From: Azolla caroliniana
Taxonomy: Eukaryota > Polypodiophyta
Direction: 5' to 3'
DNA length: 64,000 bases
Assembly: GCA_043228905.1 (NCBI GenBank)
Contig: JBHGNT010000022.1
Coordinates: forward strand, 6,324,001 to 6,388,000
How positions within the stretch are numbered: the stretch's first letter is position 1; each line of letters opens with the position of its first letter. Position numbers and translations under genes: made by a program. Shown in pieces: positions 11,035 to 23,486 of the stretch. A model generated the notes under the pieces. It was not told the origin of the DNA. It searched no databases and saw nothing but the letters and a program-made list of their open reading frames with translations.

Positions 11035-13880
11035 TCAAACCATAAGTGTGCGTGTCGAAGCCCGCTGTGGTGACGCTAGTTGTTGCAATTGCTCAATCCT
11101 ATAAGCATCCTCCATACGCCCAGCATTTCTCAAACCAAAGCAAATTGATCGATAAGTCCAATCATCAGGAGAGCAGCCAAATTGAGGCATCTCATGAAAA
11201 CACTCTAGAGCATCATTGATTCTATCTGTCCTAACCAATGCAGTAAGCATGGAATTGCAAACAACTACATTTACACACTTCCCAAGTTCTTTTAACTCCT
11301 TGAATATCTTCCAAGCTACTTCCACAAAGCCTGATCTTCCCAGTCCATCAATTAAACCACTATATGTATATGGATCAGGTCCACATCCCCTTGCTTCCAT
11401 GTCTTCAATCAGTTTATTTGTGTAATCGGGCATTCCCGCTTTTGCAAAGGCATGGATCAAACAATTGAATGTCACTGCATTTGGGAGGCATCCGACTTGC
11501 TCCATCTCTTGGAAATATGAGTACCCTTCCTCAAGTTTCCCTGCCTTAGCTAGGGAATCTATAAGTGAGCTATATCCAATTACATTGGGTTTGTAACCTT
11601 TTTCCTTCATTTCATTGAAATAGTGTACTGCTTCATCCACCTCACCAGACCTTCCCATTGCAGTGACAAGAGCTGTGTAAGTCACAACATCCACCACGCC
11701 AGGTTTCTCTTTAATCTTCTCAAATAAAGATTTAGCAGCAGCCAATTTATTTGCCTTGCCCAAGCTGTGTATAAGAATGGAAAACGTGTAAGAATCTGGA
11801 GACACACCTTCACGTCCCATCTGTTCAACAATGTAACTAGCTGCATCAATATGTCCTGACCTCCCAAGGGCTTTGAAGAGTGTATTGTATGTTATAAGAT
11901 TAGGCTTCACCCCAAAACTTCTCATATCTGTCCACACCTCATAAGCTTCATCAATAAGGTTTGCCCTTCCCAAAAGATTGATCAATGTACTAAATGTGAT
12001 CACATTTGGACTCACATTCTTCTTTTTCATAGCATTGTACAGCCTTAATGCCTCAGTGAGATTGTCATGTTTGCCTAGCATATCAATGAGGGTGTTATAT
12101 GTAGCAGCATTAGGTTGCACGCCTTTGCTCTCCATCTGTTCCAGAAGCTTCATGGCATCATCTAATCTATTTTCAAGTGCATAACCTTTCATGACAGCAT
12201 TGAAAAGTGTAGGTCGCATGGCACCTGATGTTGAAATTAGCTCCAATAACAATTTGTAAGCAACATCAACTTCGCCACTTTGTGACCAGGCAAAAATAAG
12301 ATCATCAAGAATACATGCATCTGGGACTCTTCCTAGCGATTTAAGTTCCATATACAGGCTGTACGCTTCTTTTGCATGTCCTGACTTGACAAGGCTCTGT
12401 ACTAGATTTTTAAAGACACTCATTGGAGAGCTTAAACCATAGCTTCTTGCTTCTTGTAAAAATTTGCATGCCTCTTCTATATGGCCTGCCTTACTGAGGC
12501 CAACAACCAAGGAAGTGTATATTGTTTTCTTATACATTCCTCCCATACCTTTCATTTGAACAAAAATATTATATGCGTCTTCTAAGAAACCAAGTCGTGT
12601 CAGTCCCTTTATGAGGTCATTTTGAGCCTCAACGGTGGGTAATTTATTTTCTTCTTTCATCTTTTTGAACTCAGAGTAAGCTTTATCGACCTTTCCTTGG
12701 TTGCAGAATGAAGTAATCAAAGCGCTCCGATGTAGAACCTCTTCTGAAATAATGTCATAAATGCCACTTTCACCTTTTTTAGAGGACTTTCCTGAGTTTT
12801 CGCCATTATCTTTTGAGTTTCCACCTGAAGTGCCTGCATCAAGGAAAAAAAAATAATAGTGAGTGAATGATGATGCTCATCTTAAGCTCTTTCAAGTCTG
12901 TCTAGCATATTACACATGGAATAAAGTATATCGACGGTTTCCTCAATGTAAGTTTCAACATGTAACAGGAGTGTATGCATTGAACAAAACCATCAACTTG
13001 CCCGGAGAAAAAAACAATAGAAAACCACATTCCACGTATAGCACTAGAAAAGTGTATATCTAGGATTCTTCATAAGGAAAACAATGAGACGAGAAACGCT
13101 TACTATATCTAGACCGCTGCTTAGTGAACGCTGCTGCAACTCTGGCAGCAATGTCTTCTCCTTCTGTATTTGACCCAGAAGAACCTCCGACACTAAGCAG
13201 AAAACTGGTTGTGGTAATATTCCGTTTCTGAAAGAATCTTTCAATACAGAGACCTCCTATGATATAAAAAACAAACAAACAACAATGAATAAAAGCATGG
13301 AATACCTTAGCCTGTGGCTCTGTGATCAGAAAATAGGAGCACATCAATGAGTAGAAGAGAAAAAAAAAAAGAATACTAATGAAAAGCTACTTACATCCAA
13401 GTAAGTTAAAAAGAAACCAGGTATGTAGTCAAATCTAAATCGATTGAAAACTTAAGAAATTTGCCACATATTCGTACAATTAACTTATGCAGATGTCAGA
13501 GAATGCCAACTCTTTACGATAATCTTTCACTTTCTCAATAGTTAATTGTTCGGAGATTCAAAAGCATGACGTAGTCACTTACGCGAACCTTTAAAAGTCA
13601 CTTTGATTGCAGCAATTATGCTAACCTTCAAATACTAATTGGATTGTAGCATTTATGCTGCGGTACCGAAACTTTAAAAACTGCATTTTCAGAGCTAGAG
13701 GAAGAAGGTCATGAATGCCCCTTCACCGAAAGAAGCTTAAAGGAATCCAACCATATTCGAAAGAAAACACACATTGATTCCAGAGAAGATTGACATACCG
13801 CAGAGAGAATCTGGATTCTGGGCACAGCATTTAGAGGAGCTTCGGCGCAGGAGGTCCAAAGTTCGCACGTGCGGAGACAT
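11035..13880 (-). CDS. P-class pentatricopeptide repeat (PPR) protein, 3 exons, 677 aa
   Basis: Predicted exons (minus): 13880-13799, 13256-13104 and 12833-11035, joined by GT-AG introns with matching phases; total 2034 bp, i.e. 677 codons plus TGA. Exon 1 starts MSPHVRTLDLLRRSSSKCC, an Arg/Ser-rich, acid-free leader typical of organelle import. Exon 3 encodes 16 uninterrupted 35-residue PPR units from about residue 117 to the C terminus (for example ATYNTLIDMLGKHDNLTEAL and ITYNTLFKALGRSGHIDAAS), with no E, DYW or SMR extension. P-class PPRs bind organellar RNA in a sequence-dependent way and affect its stability, processing or translation. The individual target and orthologue are not recognised. 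No stop or frameshift is seen, so it is probably a functional single gene. Confidence in the repeat region is very high; the first two exons are inferred from splice signals and phase. Confidence 0.9.
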
Positions 13881-14300
13881 AGTCAGAACTTCAGCGAAAG
13901 CTGAAACAAACCGTCGAAGAGAGAGAGAGACTTATGGAGCTCTGCTTCGTCCTGCCATGGAAGCTTGTCCAGACAGACAGACAGACAGACAGACAGAGGC
14001 AAAGAGCCCTAACGTGTGATTCGATTTCACACACACACACACACACATTCTCTCTCATATGTATGTTATGTACATACATATTTAGAGTTAGACAAATGGA
14101 ATGGAATGGAATGGGATAGGATAGGATGGAATGGGCGGGGGACACACATGGATTGATTGGCATCGGGTCCCACCAAACAAACAATGCAAAATCATCGATC
14201 AACTTCCAACTTTCCGTATGTATGTATACATACATACATATGTATATAGATAGATAGATAGATAGATAGATATGTTTCTCCTCTTGTTTGTTGGGGTTGG
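13881..14300 (-). promoter_or_regulatory. PPR upstream region with several microsatellites
   Basis: This region should hold the 5' untranslated region and core promoter of the PPR gene. It contains (cagacaga)n at about 13970-13997, (ca)n at about 14030-14047, atgga/gata-like pentamer runs near 14094-14135, and (atac/gata)n runs at about 14218-14271. No clear TATA box was singled out. Assignment as promoter is by position only. Confidence 0.4.
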
Positions 14301-15138
14301 CCGTTGTTTATAAATTTGTTTTCCATTTGTAACAACGCCGACTTTAGATTGTATAGTTGTCCCATTATGTATCCCAACAAATTTGAATTTGCAGTATTTC
14401 CTCATATTCCCCTATTTATGTCATGTCATGCAAGAGGATGATAGGGCGAGGTTGTAGAATTTCGTGAGCATTGCATAAAACACATGTAGTAAAGACCCTT
14501 TGTGACATTTGAATGAAGAAATCCCAAGGCGGGGTATATTTAGCCTCTTACATAAGGGCTATTTACTTGAGGCCTTTTGCTTTCCAAGCCCTCTCACATT
14601 TTGCTTTATTTGTGACCGTTATAACATCTCTTGGCAATATTCTATAGATTATTGTTAATTGCTCTCAAGTCTCTTATCACCAACCATATAAGTTATCCAG
14701 GGGTTTAAAGACTATTTTCACGTCTTTTAAAAATCATGTGTGGGTGTTTTTTTTATTTTTTAAAGGTTATTCATAGGTTTAATTTATTTATAGATTCTAA
14801 AGATTATTTATGGGTTTATCATTATGCATCCAAACAATAGTTATATATCACATTATGCATTGAAATTAATAACTTGTAGACATTAAAGGGCTCCTTTGTT
14901 AATTGAAGGAGTTAAAGATGTATTAATACACAAGCTCTCACCTTGCATTTTAGGGCTCGAAGAAATACACCATACACAAATTCGAGCAAACTAGAAGGCC
15001 CATGTTGTTACTAATGAATTTTGAAAACAATTTGCAAGAAAATCACCTCCAAGCACATCACAACGATTGTGTGTGAGGGTTTAGGGGAGAGTTTAATGTT
15101 TAGGGTTTCCTCCGTTGTCGGGTTATTCCGCGAGTACG
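14301..15138. other. Intergenic AT-rich stretch
   Basis: No coding frame, TE domain or RNA gene recognised. The last bases before 15139 (gtacg) are the candidate target site of the LTR that follows. Confidence 0.5.
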
Positions 15139-15775
15139 TGTAGGATCCGAGGCGGGACCACGGGGGTCTTGGACTAGGGAGTAGAGGAGAAAGAATAAGA
15201 TATGATATGGAAGCTTAGCTCAAGAGGAGAAGAGGAAAGAATAAGACCATGACATAGAAGGAGAGATCAGTGGAGGCAAGATACTCAACAAGTTATATTA
15301 AAATAAACGAATGATTACAACAATGGTGGCTGCATGGGCTGTACCAAACGACTATGAGAAAACCCTAACCGAAGATGAATAAGGAAACCCTAACCCTAAA
15401 ACGGTAAGAACTCTAGACTAAGTGGTATACCTCTCATACGCAAAATAGGCAACCCCTTCAAAAGGGACCCCTCACTCCCTTTTATAGTGGTAAGGGGTGA
15501 GGCACAATACAATAGGAGTGGTCAATTCCCCTTTCATTCAAAGGAGAATATTTGCCCCAATCTCGAGATTGATGGGCCTTAACTCTCTCTCCTCTAACCA
15601 TCCTACTCAATGCCCATCACTCTTACACTCATTCTCTATGTACCTCCCTCTAGTCTACAAAGTGCACATCACATTTACACTTAACAACTTTGTAGAGCAC
15701 CTTAACTCCTTACACTTTACATTTGCTTATTTGTCCCTATGTTACAATTTCCCTAAGTTCATGTGCAATGTTACA
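15139..15775 (-). repeat. LTR of element N (probable 3' LTR)
   Basis: 637 bp. On the minus strand it starts TGTAACATTGCACATGAACT and ends GGATCCTACA, with the inverted ends TGTA...TACA. A TATA box CTATAAAAGGGAGTGAGG lies near 15470-15487, so the expected promoter direction is minus. The sequence to its right read on the minus strand ends in a purine-rich stretch (gagaaaacggagatg) suited to a polypurine tract, which makes this the 3' LTR with the internal region to the right. No matching 5' LTR was found. Confidence 0.6.
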
Positions 15776-16816
15776 CATCTCCGTTTTCTCTATCCTGCTC
15801 GGTTTTCTCACCATGGACGAAAAACATCACGACCCCCCACCAAACCGCACATCCACCAGTATGTGCCAAGAAAGGAGAAGAGGTGAGATTTTTGGCCATG
15901 GCGATAAAGCCGAGGCCCGTCGCATCCTCGTTGGCCTTGCTCGACTTTGTCTTCCATTTCGAGCACGCTCATCCCTTCCACACGAACCACCATAGCCTCC
16001 TGATCCGCCGTATCCGTTGTACGCCCCCGATCCGTCGGTTCCAACCAATCCACCACGTCTGTCGCGTGTACCCGAAACACCGACTCCATCTGATCCGCCA
16101 TGTCCGCTGCACGTGCCTTCTTCTTCGACTAGCCTTCCCGAACACCGTTGTCGATCCGGTCTCCCTTCCTTCGCTCGCCGTGCATGTCCTTCGGTTAGAC
16201 CCCCGATTACTTCGATTGCTCGCCGGATGCCACTCCTCGCGTATCGCGTGTGTTCCACCTCCGGCTCGACCTTCTCCTCGCCCCGAACACCTCGCCCCGA
16301 ACACCTCGTACCGACTCCCTTCGTTCCGTGCTCGCCTCCCATAGGCTCTTTCCGTGTGTCATCGTTGTCCTCCGAATACGCGCTCATTCTTTGACCCTTA
16401 GGCAACCCCATTCCGCACTCATTGCTTTTCCTTTGCTCGCCATGCTCTCTCGTCGTAGAGCGTACCGTCATCCCGACCTCCGTGTCGGTGTCCCTCGAGG
16501 CTCTTGTTACCGCCTCGCCTCGACTTGCGCCCTCTTGGCCCGCTTGGCCTTGCATGCCCTTCGGGAAACTGTTGTGTTTTCTCTTCCCAATGTGTACCCC
16601 GTTGTTCTCCGCACACCATCCTTCGCTCTCGCCGCCCATCCGCCGATCCTGGCATCTTGCCGCTTCGTCTCTCGCCGCGCTTTTGCCTCTCAAAGGCTCG
16701 ACTGGACTGCTATCACCGGTCACTCATTGTGGCTCTTCCGAATACATGCTTGTTTCTTGGCCCTCGAGCGGCCATAGTGCATGCTTCCCATTCCGCCCTT
16801 CACTCATCGTAGTCCC
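15776..16816 (-). mobile_element. Element N internal region, left part (GC-rich, unclassified)
   Basis: GC- and CpG-rich sequence with long open frames on both strands: minus 15827-16723, 298 codons, Arg/Gly/Glu-rich; plus frames Pro/Ser/Arg-rich. I recognise no gag, protease, RT or integrase. Long overlapping frames on both strands are expected from base composition, so none is called as a gene. Copia C is inserted at 16816, and the region resumes at 21967 after the duplicated gtccc. It may be a large non-autonomous LTR element. Confidence 0.5.
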
Positions 16817-17053
16817 TATTAGAATATAAGTTAAATAATATTATTAATAATAAATATAATATAACTGCCCTCCCGGTGATAACACCAAGAAAGGCTTCTA
16901 ACTGCCTTATATGGCTATAAATAGGTCTCTAAGACCTATAGTTGTAATAGGACGATTTTAATACTGATTTACTTTACTTTACTTTCTCTCTCTCTCTCTC
17001 TCTCTCTCCCTCTCTCTCTCTCTTGCCTCTTCTCTTTTCATCTCTTCTCAACA
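16817..17053 (+). repeat. Copia C 5' LTR
   Basis: Begins tattagaatataag directly after the target duplicate, without the terminal tg present in the 3' copy (gggtgtattag), and ends cttctcaaca just before the primer-binding site. TATA-like ggctataaatagg lies near 16912-16924, followed by a CT microsatellite at about 16986-17022. Confidence 0.9.
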
Positions 17054-17177
17054 TGGTATCAGAGCATTAGGCTCTCTCCAACCACCGTCCTCTTTCCTTT
17101 CTTTCTTCACAGCCAGTGCTCTTGCCACCACTGTCCTCTTTCCTTTCTTCCTTCACAGCCAATGCTCTTGCCATTAG

Positions 17178-20100
17178 TTGATCCGGACAACTATGGCACA
17201 ACATGCACATGGCACACCTAATTCGTCCATATCGACACCCAGCCCATCAACCCCAATACCAGGTTTTTCAACAATGCAAGGCACTACTCCGCTCGTCCCA
17301 ACCACTACGAGAAGTTACAACCTCGACAAACTCACGGGCCCCAACTACCTTACATGGGCCACACGGATGACATTGATGCTCAAACGAGCGGACCTGTGGA
17401 ACGTGGTAAGTGGCACAACCCAACCCACCGAAACCAATAACACCGAGTGGACGGCAAAAGATCTCCAAGCCCAAGCCGAACTCATGTTCCACCTTGGAGA
17501 CCCGCAAGTGCAAATGGTCCGACGTTGCGACACCTCAGCGGAAATTTGGAAAGTACTTCGAAGCACTTATCATCATGAAGATTTGATCACCCAAGTCGCA
17601 TCACTCAAAAAGCTCCTAATTTCCTCCGTCACGGAAAACCAAGAAATCACCAAATTTCTTGATGAATGGCGCATCTTACTCGACAATGCCCTCCTCTCGG
17701 AACTACAATTAGATTCAAATCTCCAAGCAATGTTACTCCTAGCGGCATTGCCCTCCTCTTGGCGACCATTTATAACCACTCAAGCATCAATGATGGGCCT
17801 CACCATCGAATCTCTTATGGCACGCATCTGCCAAGAAGAGATCATGCGAAATGGTGCTCATCACTCAAATGCAACATTTTCAACACCGTCGACGCAATAT
17901 GTGCAAAGACAACCTAACTTCAAAAGGGGACCTCCCTTTCGAAGGAACAACAACAACATGCAACCCGCCACCGCTTCAACAAAAGTTTGCACATATTGTG
18001 GACGCCATGGACATCTTGAACGTGAGTGCCGCACCAAGCTTCGTGAACAACTGAACCAATCACAACAACAACGTCCACAACCACATGGACAACATCCTAG
18101 AGCACACCTCCACCAACTAAATGTGCCCGAAGTTGGCCAATATGGTATGGAATCATTACAACTATTTACATCATTACTAAATAGTTCCAATTGTCTTTCC
18201 CACACCACAGATATATCCGAATGGCTACTCGACACTGGTGCAACTCACCACATGACGCCACAAAAGCATTGGCTCAGCGACTACAAACACCTCTCAAGTA
18301 CCATGCGAGTTTACCTCGGGAACAACCAATTCCTCACTGCCATTGGTGTCGGGAACCTTCACATCACCCTACCAAGTGGAGTAAACGTCAACATCTACAA
18401 TGTATATCACATTCCGGGTCTCAGCCGAAATATACTTTCGGTTACAACGGCTACCTCAACTGGATCTTCCATTGAGTTCTTCCATGACTCATGTATTATT
18501 CACTTCAAGCTCCCTAATGGACAATTTGAAATTATAAAACTACCTCAGAAGGACCGTTTGTATCCATTAGCTATATCTATGTCTAATCCTCACTCTATAA
18601 TTGGTCACACCTCTATCCATTCTCTTCACATGGCTAAAGCCGTGTCCACCCTTATGTGGCATTATAGGTTCGGTCACATAAATAGTGTCACACTACATCG
18701 CATGGTGAAAGATAAGCTTTGTGTCGGCTTACCACTCTATCTAAACCCAATAGAATTGTGTGAAGGTTGCATCTTAGGAAAATCTAGCCACAAAAGTCAC
18801 CAATCACTCAACAAATCCACACAATTGAACCAACTAGTACATAGTGACCTTTGTGGACCCATGGAATCGAGCTCACTCACGGGCTCCCATTATTTTCTCA
18901 CTTTCATTGATGATTTTAGCAGGTATACAACCATATACTTCCTCAAGAAAAAGTCTGAAGTGCTCACACACTTCAAAGAGCATTGCAACCTCGTAGTCCG
19001 TCAACATGATCTTCCAATCCAAGCACTTCGCTCCGACAATGGCGGAGAATATGGCTCAAATGCATTCGAGGCATTTTGTAAAGACGAGGGCATCCAACAA
19101 CAATTTACCGTTCCATACACGCCACAACAAAATGGTGTGTCCGAACGGAAGAATCGAACCCTTGTTGGCGCTGCTAGAGCCATGCTCCTTACGGCGGGAC
19201 TACCAAAAACCTATTGGGAAGAGGTGGTCGCGACAACATGCTATGTCCAAAATCGGGTTCCGCATGCAAACGACCCCAAAACTACACCATTTTTTCATTG
19301 GTTTGGCAAGCCACCCAATGTTCAACATCTTCGAATCTTTGGATGTGTAGCATACCCGGTGAAAGCTTTGGACTTGAGAAAGAAGTTGGACCCAACAAGC
19401 ATGCGAATGATCTTCGTGGGCTATGGTGACCGATTTGGCGTCAAAGCATACAGATTGTATGATCCGGAGCAACGAAAATTTCACCTCGCACACTCAGTAT
19501 ACTTCAATGAAACCTCTCTCCTTAGCCCCCAACAAGAAATCCACAACCCCATAACACCATTAACCCTACCATCCACCACACCAACCATTCCACTCTCCAC
19601 CCCAAAAAGACACACTCAAGTTGAATGGGAAGAAGTCTCACCACTCGCCCCACTCCCACCACAAACTCTCACTCCAATTGTCCCAACAACCACAACACCA
19701 CCAACGTTACATGTCCCCCCCACACCTACAACTCCAAAAGCCCCTCCTTGGTTCCTTGGACAGAAAACCAAATCCCTCCTATTCCCTATGCCTACAAATT
19801 CATCATTCCCTAGTAAACCCCTCCACTCATTTAAGAATACCACCACTACCAAACAACCAAACCCTAGTAGACCACTACATACAATTATACCAATAGAATC
19901 TACATATCAACCTTCTATCCTAGGACCAATCCCCAAGGCTCGTGCTCCCAAACCTTCGAAAGTCCGATCTTTGAAGGAGATCTACGAACAAACAAACCTC
20001 ACTTCTAGTATATTAGAAAAGCATCCATCACTAGACTCCACTATATTTGATCCCTTAGATATATTATATCAACAAATGATCCAAGATCCATCCACCGATC

Positions 20101-21698
20101 GTGATCTTCAATTACTAAATCTTGAATCTTTTGATGATGTCAATATATAGGAAGCACTCTCAGGAACTGAAGCCACTTCATGGTGTGAAGCCATGGACTC
20201 GGAGTACCAATCTCTCATGGAGAATGGTACATGGCAACTAGTACCACAACCGCCGGATCGAAAATTGGTATCATGCAAATGGCTACTTCGAAAGAAGTTT
20301 AATGCGGATGGCTCGATCTCGCGTTACAAAGCTCGACTTGTAGCACAAGGATTTTCACAAGTACCCGGTATGGACTACAACGAGACCTTTTCTCCCATCC
20401 TCCGGATGACCTCATTCCGAGCATTACTCGCCACTGCCGCACAACTTCATCTCCTCATCCATCAAATGGATGTTCGAACAACATTTCTACATGGAAACCT
20501 ACATGAAGAGATCTACATGGAGCAACCACCCGGTTATATATCTCAAGATTACCCAAACTATGTATGTAAATTAAACAAATCACTATACGGCCTAAAACAA
20601 TCACCACGACAATGGTATGAAAGATTTAACTCATGTATGTCAAACCTAGGATATGTTCGTTTTCAATCCGACCCTAATGTATATAGCCAAAATGGCCCTA
20701 ATGTAATACTCCTCCTAGCCATTTATGTAGATGATATCCTCATCCTATCCAACTCTGAAAACACACTATGTAAAGCAAAGAGTGAACTCCATGCATCATT
20801 CTCGATGCAAGATATGGGAGCCCTCCATTATTGCTTAGGTATCCAAGTTATTCAAGATCCCTCCCAAGGCATCATCCAAATAAACCAAAAATCCTACATT
20901 GAGTCACTCCTTAAGAAGTACAACATGTCCAAATGTAAAGGTATCGCAACTCCCCTACCAATCTCCCTTAAAACAAAAACATCAACCTCATCAATGACTC
21001 AAACATCGGATATGGTAGCATTTCCATATGCCAACATCCTTGGTGGAATTAGATACCTCGTCACATGTACAAGACCCGACATATGCTTTGCGGCTAACTT
21101 CTTATCTCGTTACATGCAGGCACCAAGTCCAATTCACACCCAACACTTGAAGCGCCTGTTAAGGTACCTTCAAGAAACTAAGGACTTCGGCATCACCTAC
21201 TCGGCATGTCAACCATTACCGACACCATACCTAACTTGCTACTCGGATGCCGATTGGGGGGGTGATGAAGACACATTACAATCGACATCGGGCTACGTCT
21301 ACCTCCTATCAAATGGTTCCATTTCATGGCAAAGCAAAAGGCAACAAAGAGTCACACTCTCATCAACGGAAGCAGAATATGTAGCAATGACATTGGCACT
21401 TAAAGAAGGAATTTGGCTAAAAGACTTCTTGAAGGAAACAACTCTATTTCCCGATCATCCACTTCTCTTTCAATGTGATAACATGTCAGCCATCATGCTC
21501 GCAAAAAATCTCAAACATTCCGAGCTAACAAAGCACATTGCCATGAAGCTACAATTTACGAGGGAACTACTACATGAAGGCAATATTCAAATAAGTCATG
21601 TGCGCACCGAACAACAATGGGCAGACTTCTTAACGAAGTCCACACAAAAATCAAAACATTACGAAAGTTGTAATAAACTAGGATTAAAAGCTACTTAG
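17178..21698 (+). pseudogene. Copia C Gag-Pol polyprotein with one in-frame UAG
   Basis: One frame of 1507 codons from an ATG at 17178, interrupted only by TAG at 20148-20150. Order: gag (UBN2-like) with zinc knuckle CTYCGRHGHLEREC near residue 272; protease site WLLDTGATHHMT near 350; integrase HHCC region near 495-530, then catalytic D (HSDLCGP, about 555), D (SDNGGEYG, about 619) and E (NGVSERKNR, about 655); RT with NADGSISRYKARLVAQGF, catalytic YVDD at 20724-20735 and GIATPL; RNase H with CYSDADWGGD and SSTEAEY, ending at TAG 21696-21698. Every catalytic motif is intact. The element would encode reverse transcription and integration. Readthrough of the UAG cannot be excluded, but a recent point mutation is simpler. 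The alternative ORF2 start at 20193 lacks support. Confidence 0.93.
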
Positions 21699-21722
21699 TT
21701 AATATTATCTAACTTAGGGGGG

Positions 21723-21889
21723 TGTATTAGAATATAAGTTAAATAATATTATTAATAATAAATATAATATAACTGCCCTCCCGGTGATAACACCAAGAAA
21801 GGCTTCTAACTGCCTTATATGGCTATAAATAGGTCTCAAAGACCTATAGTTGTAATAGGACGATTTCAATACAGATTTACTTTACTTTA

Positions 21890-21933
<44 letters not shown>

Positions 21934-21961
21934 CCTCTTCTCTTTTCATCTCTTCTCAACA
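21723..21961 (+). repeat. Copia C 3' LTR
   Basis: 239 bp, starting tgtattagaatataag after the polypurine tract and ending ctcaaca before the duplicated gtccc. CT tract at about 21893-21931. Confidence 0.9.
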
Positions 21962-21966
21962 GTCCC

Positions 21967-23486
21967 GACCTCCGCGTCGGTCTCTTCGTCCTTCGTTGTC
22001 ATAGCCCCTTCTGACTTTGGCTTGCCGTCTTGGCCCCGCTCGACCGTCTTTCCGCATCGGATATCCGCTCCGGTCCCTGATTCCGCATTGGCCTCCAACT
22101 CCTCGCCGCCACCCGCCGTCTCTTTGGTCTTACGTTGATCCACAACCACCAAAGTCTCAAGAATAGGTGTGCAGGGTTCCTCTTGCTCTCGGCCTCTCAC
22201 TGATCCATACTCGTCGTGCCCGGTTAGCCTCCTTCTCGCTCTCACCGGCTCCCATCGTAACCGTAACCGGCCGGTAAGGAGTCGATCAAACAATCCCGGT
22301 CTTGCCAGCCTCTTTCGGTTTGGGCCCGGTTGACCGGCCCCCGCTTCACTCTTCTTCCGCTTCGTCTTCCGGTCGGGTCGGTCCCCGACTCTCTCCTCTT
22401 TGCCGCTCCCGACCTCTCCGTCGATCCTCTTGTATATGCCCGTTCCGGGCCTCGCATCCTCATCTTCGTACGTGCTCGCTCCGGGCCACGCCTCCTCACG
22501 GCCACCGCCCTTCTCTCCGGTCTTATGTTGGCATTCGAGCGCAACCGCCGTAGTCTCCGACCCCAGTGTCGAGGGGTCTTGCCTCCATCCACTACAATCT
22601 TCATCGTTGTCTCGGTCGCCCGCCTTGCCGCCGCCACTGCCCGTGGCTCTAGGACTCACGCCGGCACTCGGGCCGGCCGCTAGAGCCTCTAGGACCGGTG
22701 CGGGTAAGGACCCGGCACCACCACTCGTTGTGTCCGTAGCCGCCTCCGTCCGGACGTCGTTGTCCGCGGCTACCCCGCCTCCGATCGCGCAAGCCTCGAT
22801 TACACTAGCCGATGTCTCTTCCATGTCGTCGTCTCGGTTGCCTGCCTTGCTGCTGCCACTGCCCGTCGCTCTAGGTCTCATACCGGCACTCGGGCCGGCC
22901 GCCGGAGCCTCTAGGACCGGTGTGGGTAAGGACCCGGCACCGCCGCTCGTTGTGTTTGTAGCCGCCTCTATCCGGACGTCGTTGTCCGCGGCTACCCCGC
23001 CTCCGATCGCGCAAGACTCGATTACGCTTTTCTCTCATTTTTGTGAATGAAAAACGAATTATGCCACCGCCGTCTCTTCCATGTCGTCGTCTCGGTTGCC
23101 CGCCTTGCCACCGCCACCGCCCGTCGCTCTAAGTCTCATGCCGGCACTCGGGCCGACCGCCGGAGCCTCTAGGACCGGTGTGTGTAAGGTCATGGCATCG
23201 CCGCTTGTCTCCTCCCCACTCGATGTTTCGGGTCGCCATGTCCTGAATCCGTAGTTATCGGCCTCCATGGTCGTCCCTTCACCACAAGGCAAGAGGGTCG
23301 CTTGCTTCGCACCCTCTCCCATGTCGCCATCGTACGCTCTCCTGGCCTCCGTATAGGGCCCCGTCTTCTATTCTTAGGGAGGCTTCTTCCTCCACATCCT
23401 TTGATTGTCTCCGGCCCGACTCCATATTAAGCCCCTCTATGACTTCGATCTTCGACTTCACGAACTCGTATGCCTCCCGTATTGTA
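21967..23486 (-). mobile_element. Element N internal region, right part, with tandem repeats
   Basis: Continues the GC-rich sequence after copia C. A minus frame (21946-22881, 311 codons) reads as repeated Gly/Ala/Asp-rich units followed by a Lys/Arg/Glu-rich section; no domain is recognised. It ends at 23486, where the 3' LTR fragment of copia D begins. The tandem repeat inside it is listed separately. Confidence 0.45.
22605..23210. repeat. Tandem repeat, about 240 bp unit, 2.5 copies
   Basis: Units begin near 22607, 22847 and 23087 at gtctcggttgcc and share the blocks gccggcactcgggccg, gcctctaggaccggtg, gacgtcgttgtccgcgg and cctccgatcgcgcaag. Units 2 and 3 are separated by a short AT-rich insertion (ctctcatttttgtgaatgaa). 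The period is close to a multiple of three, and the minus frame stays open through the first two units. Confidence 0.8.

Larger units (their letters stand above)
16812..21966 (+). mobile_element. Copia C: nearly intact Ty1/copia element with target-site duplication
   Basis: LTRs at 16817-17053 and 21723-21961, tggtatcagagc primer-binding site at 17054-17065 (initiator Met), one long gag-pol frame with a single stop, a polypurine tract (cttagggggg, about 21714-21722), and 5-bp target duplication gtccc at 16812-16816 and 21962-21966. The two LTRs differ by only four substitutions over 237 aligned bases, plus two missing bases at the start of the 5' copy. This is the youngest-looking insertion in the window and lies inside element N. 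Confidence 0.95.

Noticed and set aside
13774-14235. Small ORFs around the PPR upstream microsatellites
   Set aside because: Microsatellite translation (repeated CVCVC and IYLSIYL strings); no conservation signal.
15360-15402. aaccctaaccctaaaacgg, telomere-like units
   Set aside because: Only two to three imperfect units inside an LTR; not an interstitial telomere array.
15763-16829. Long overlapping plus-strand frames rich in Pro/Ser/Arg
   Set aside because: GC-rich, stop-poor sequence gives long frames on both strands; no domain, no splice context, and low-complexity composition.
22302-23050. Plus-strand Ser/Pro-rich repeat protein
   Set aside because: Open only because the same 240-bp repeat is stop-poor in several frames; the minus frame is equally open, so neither strand is favoured.
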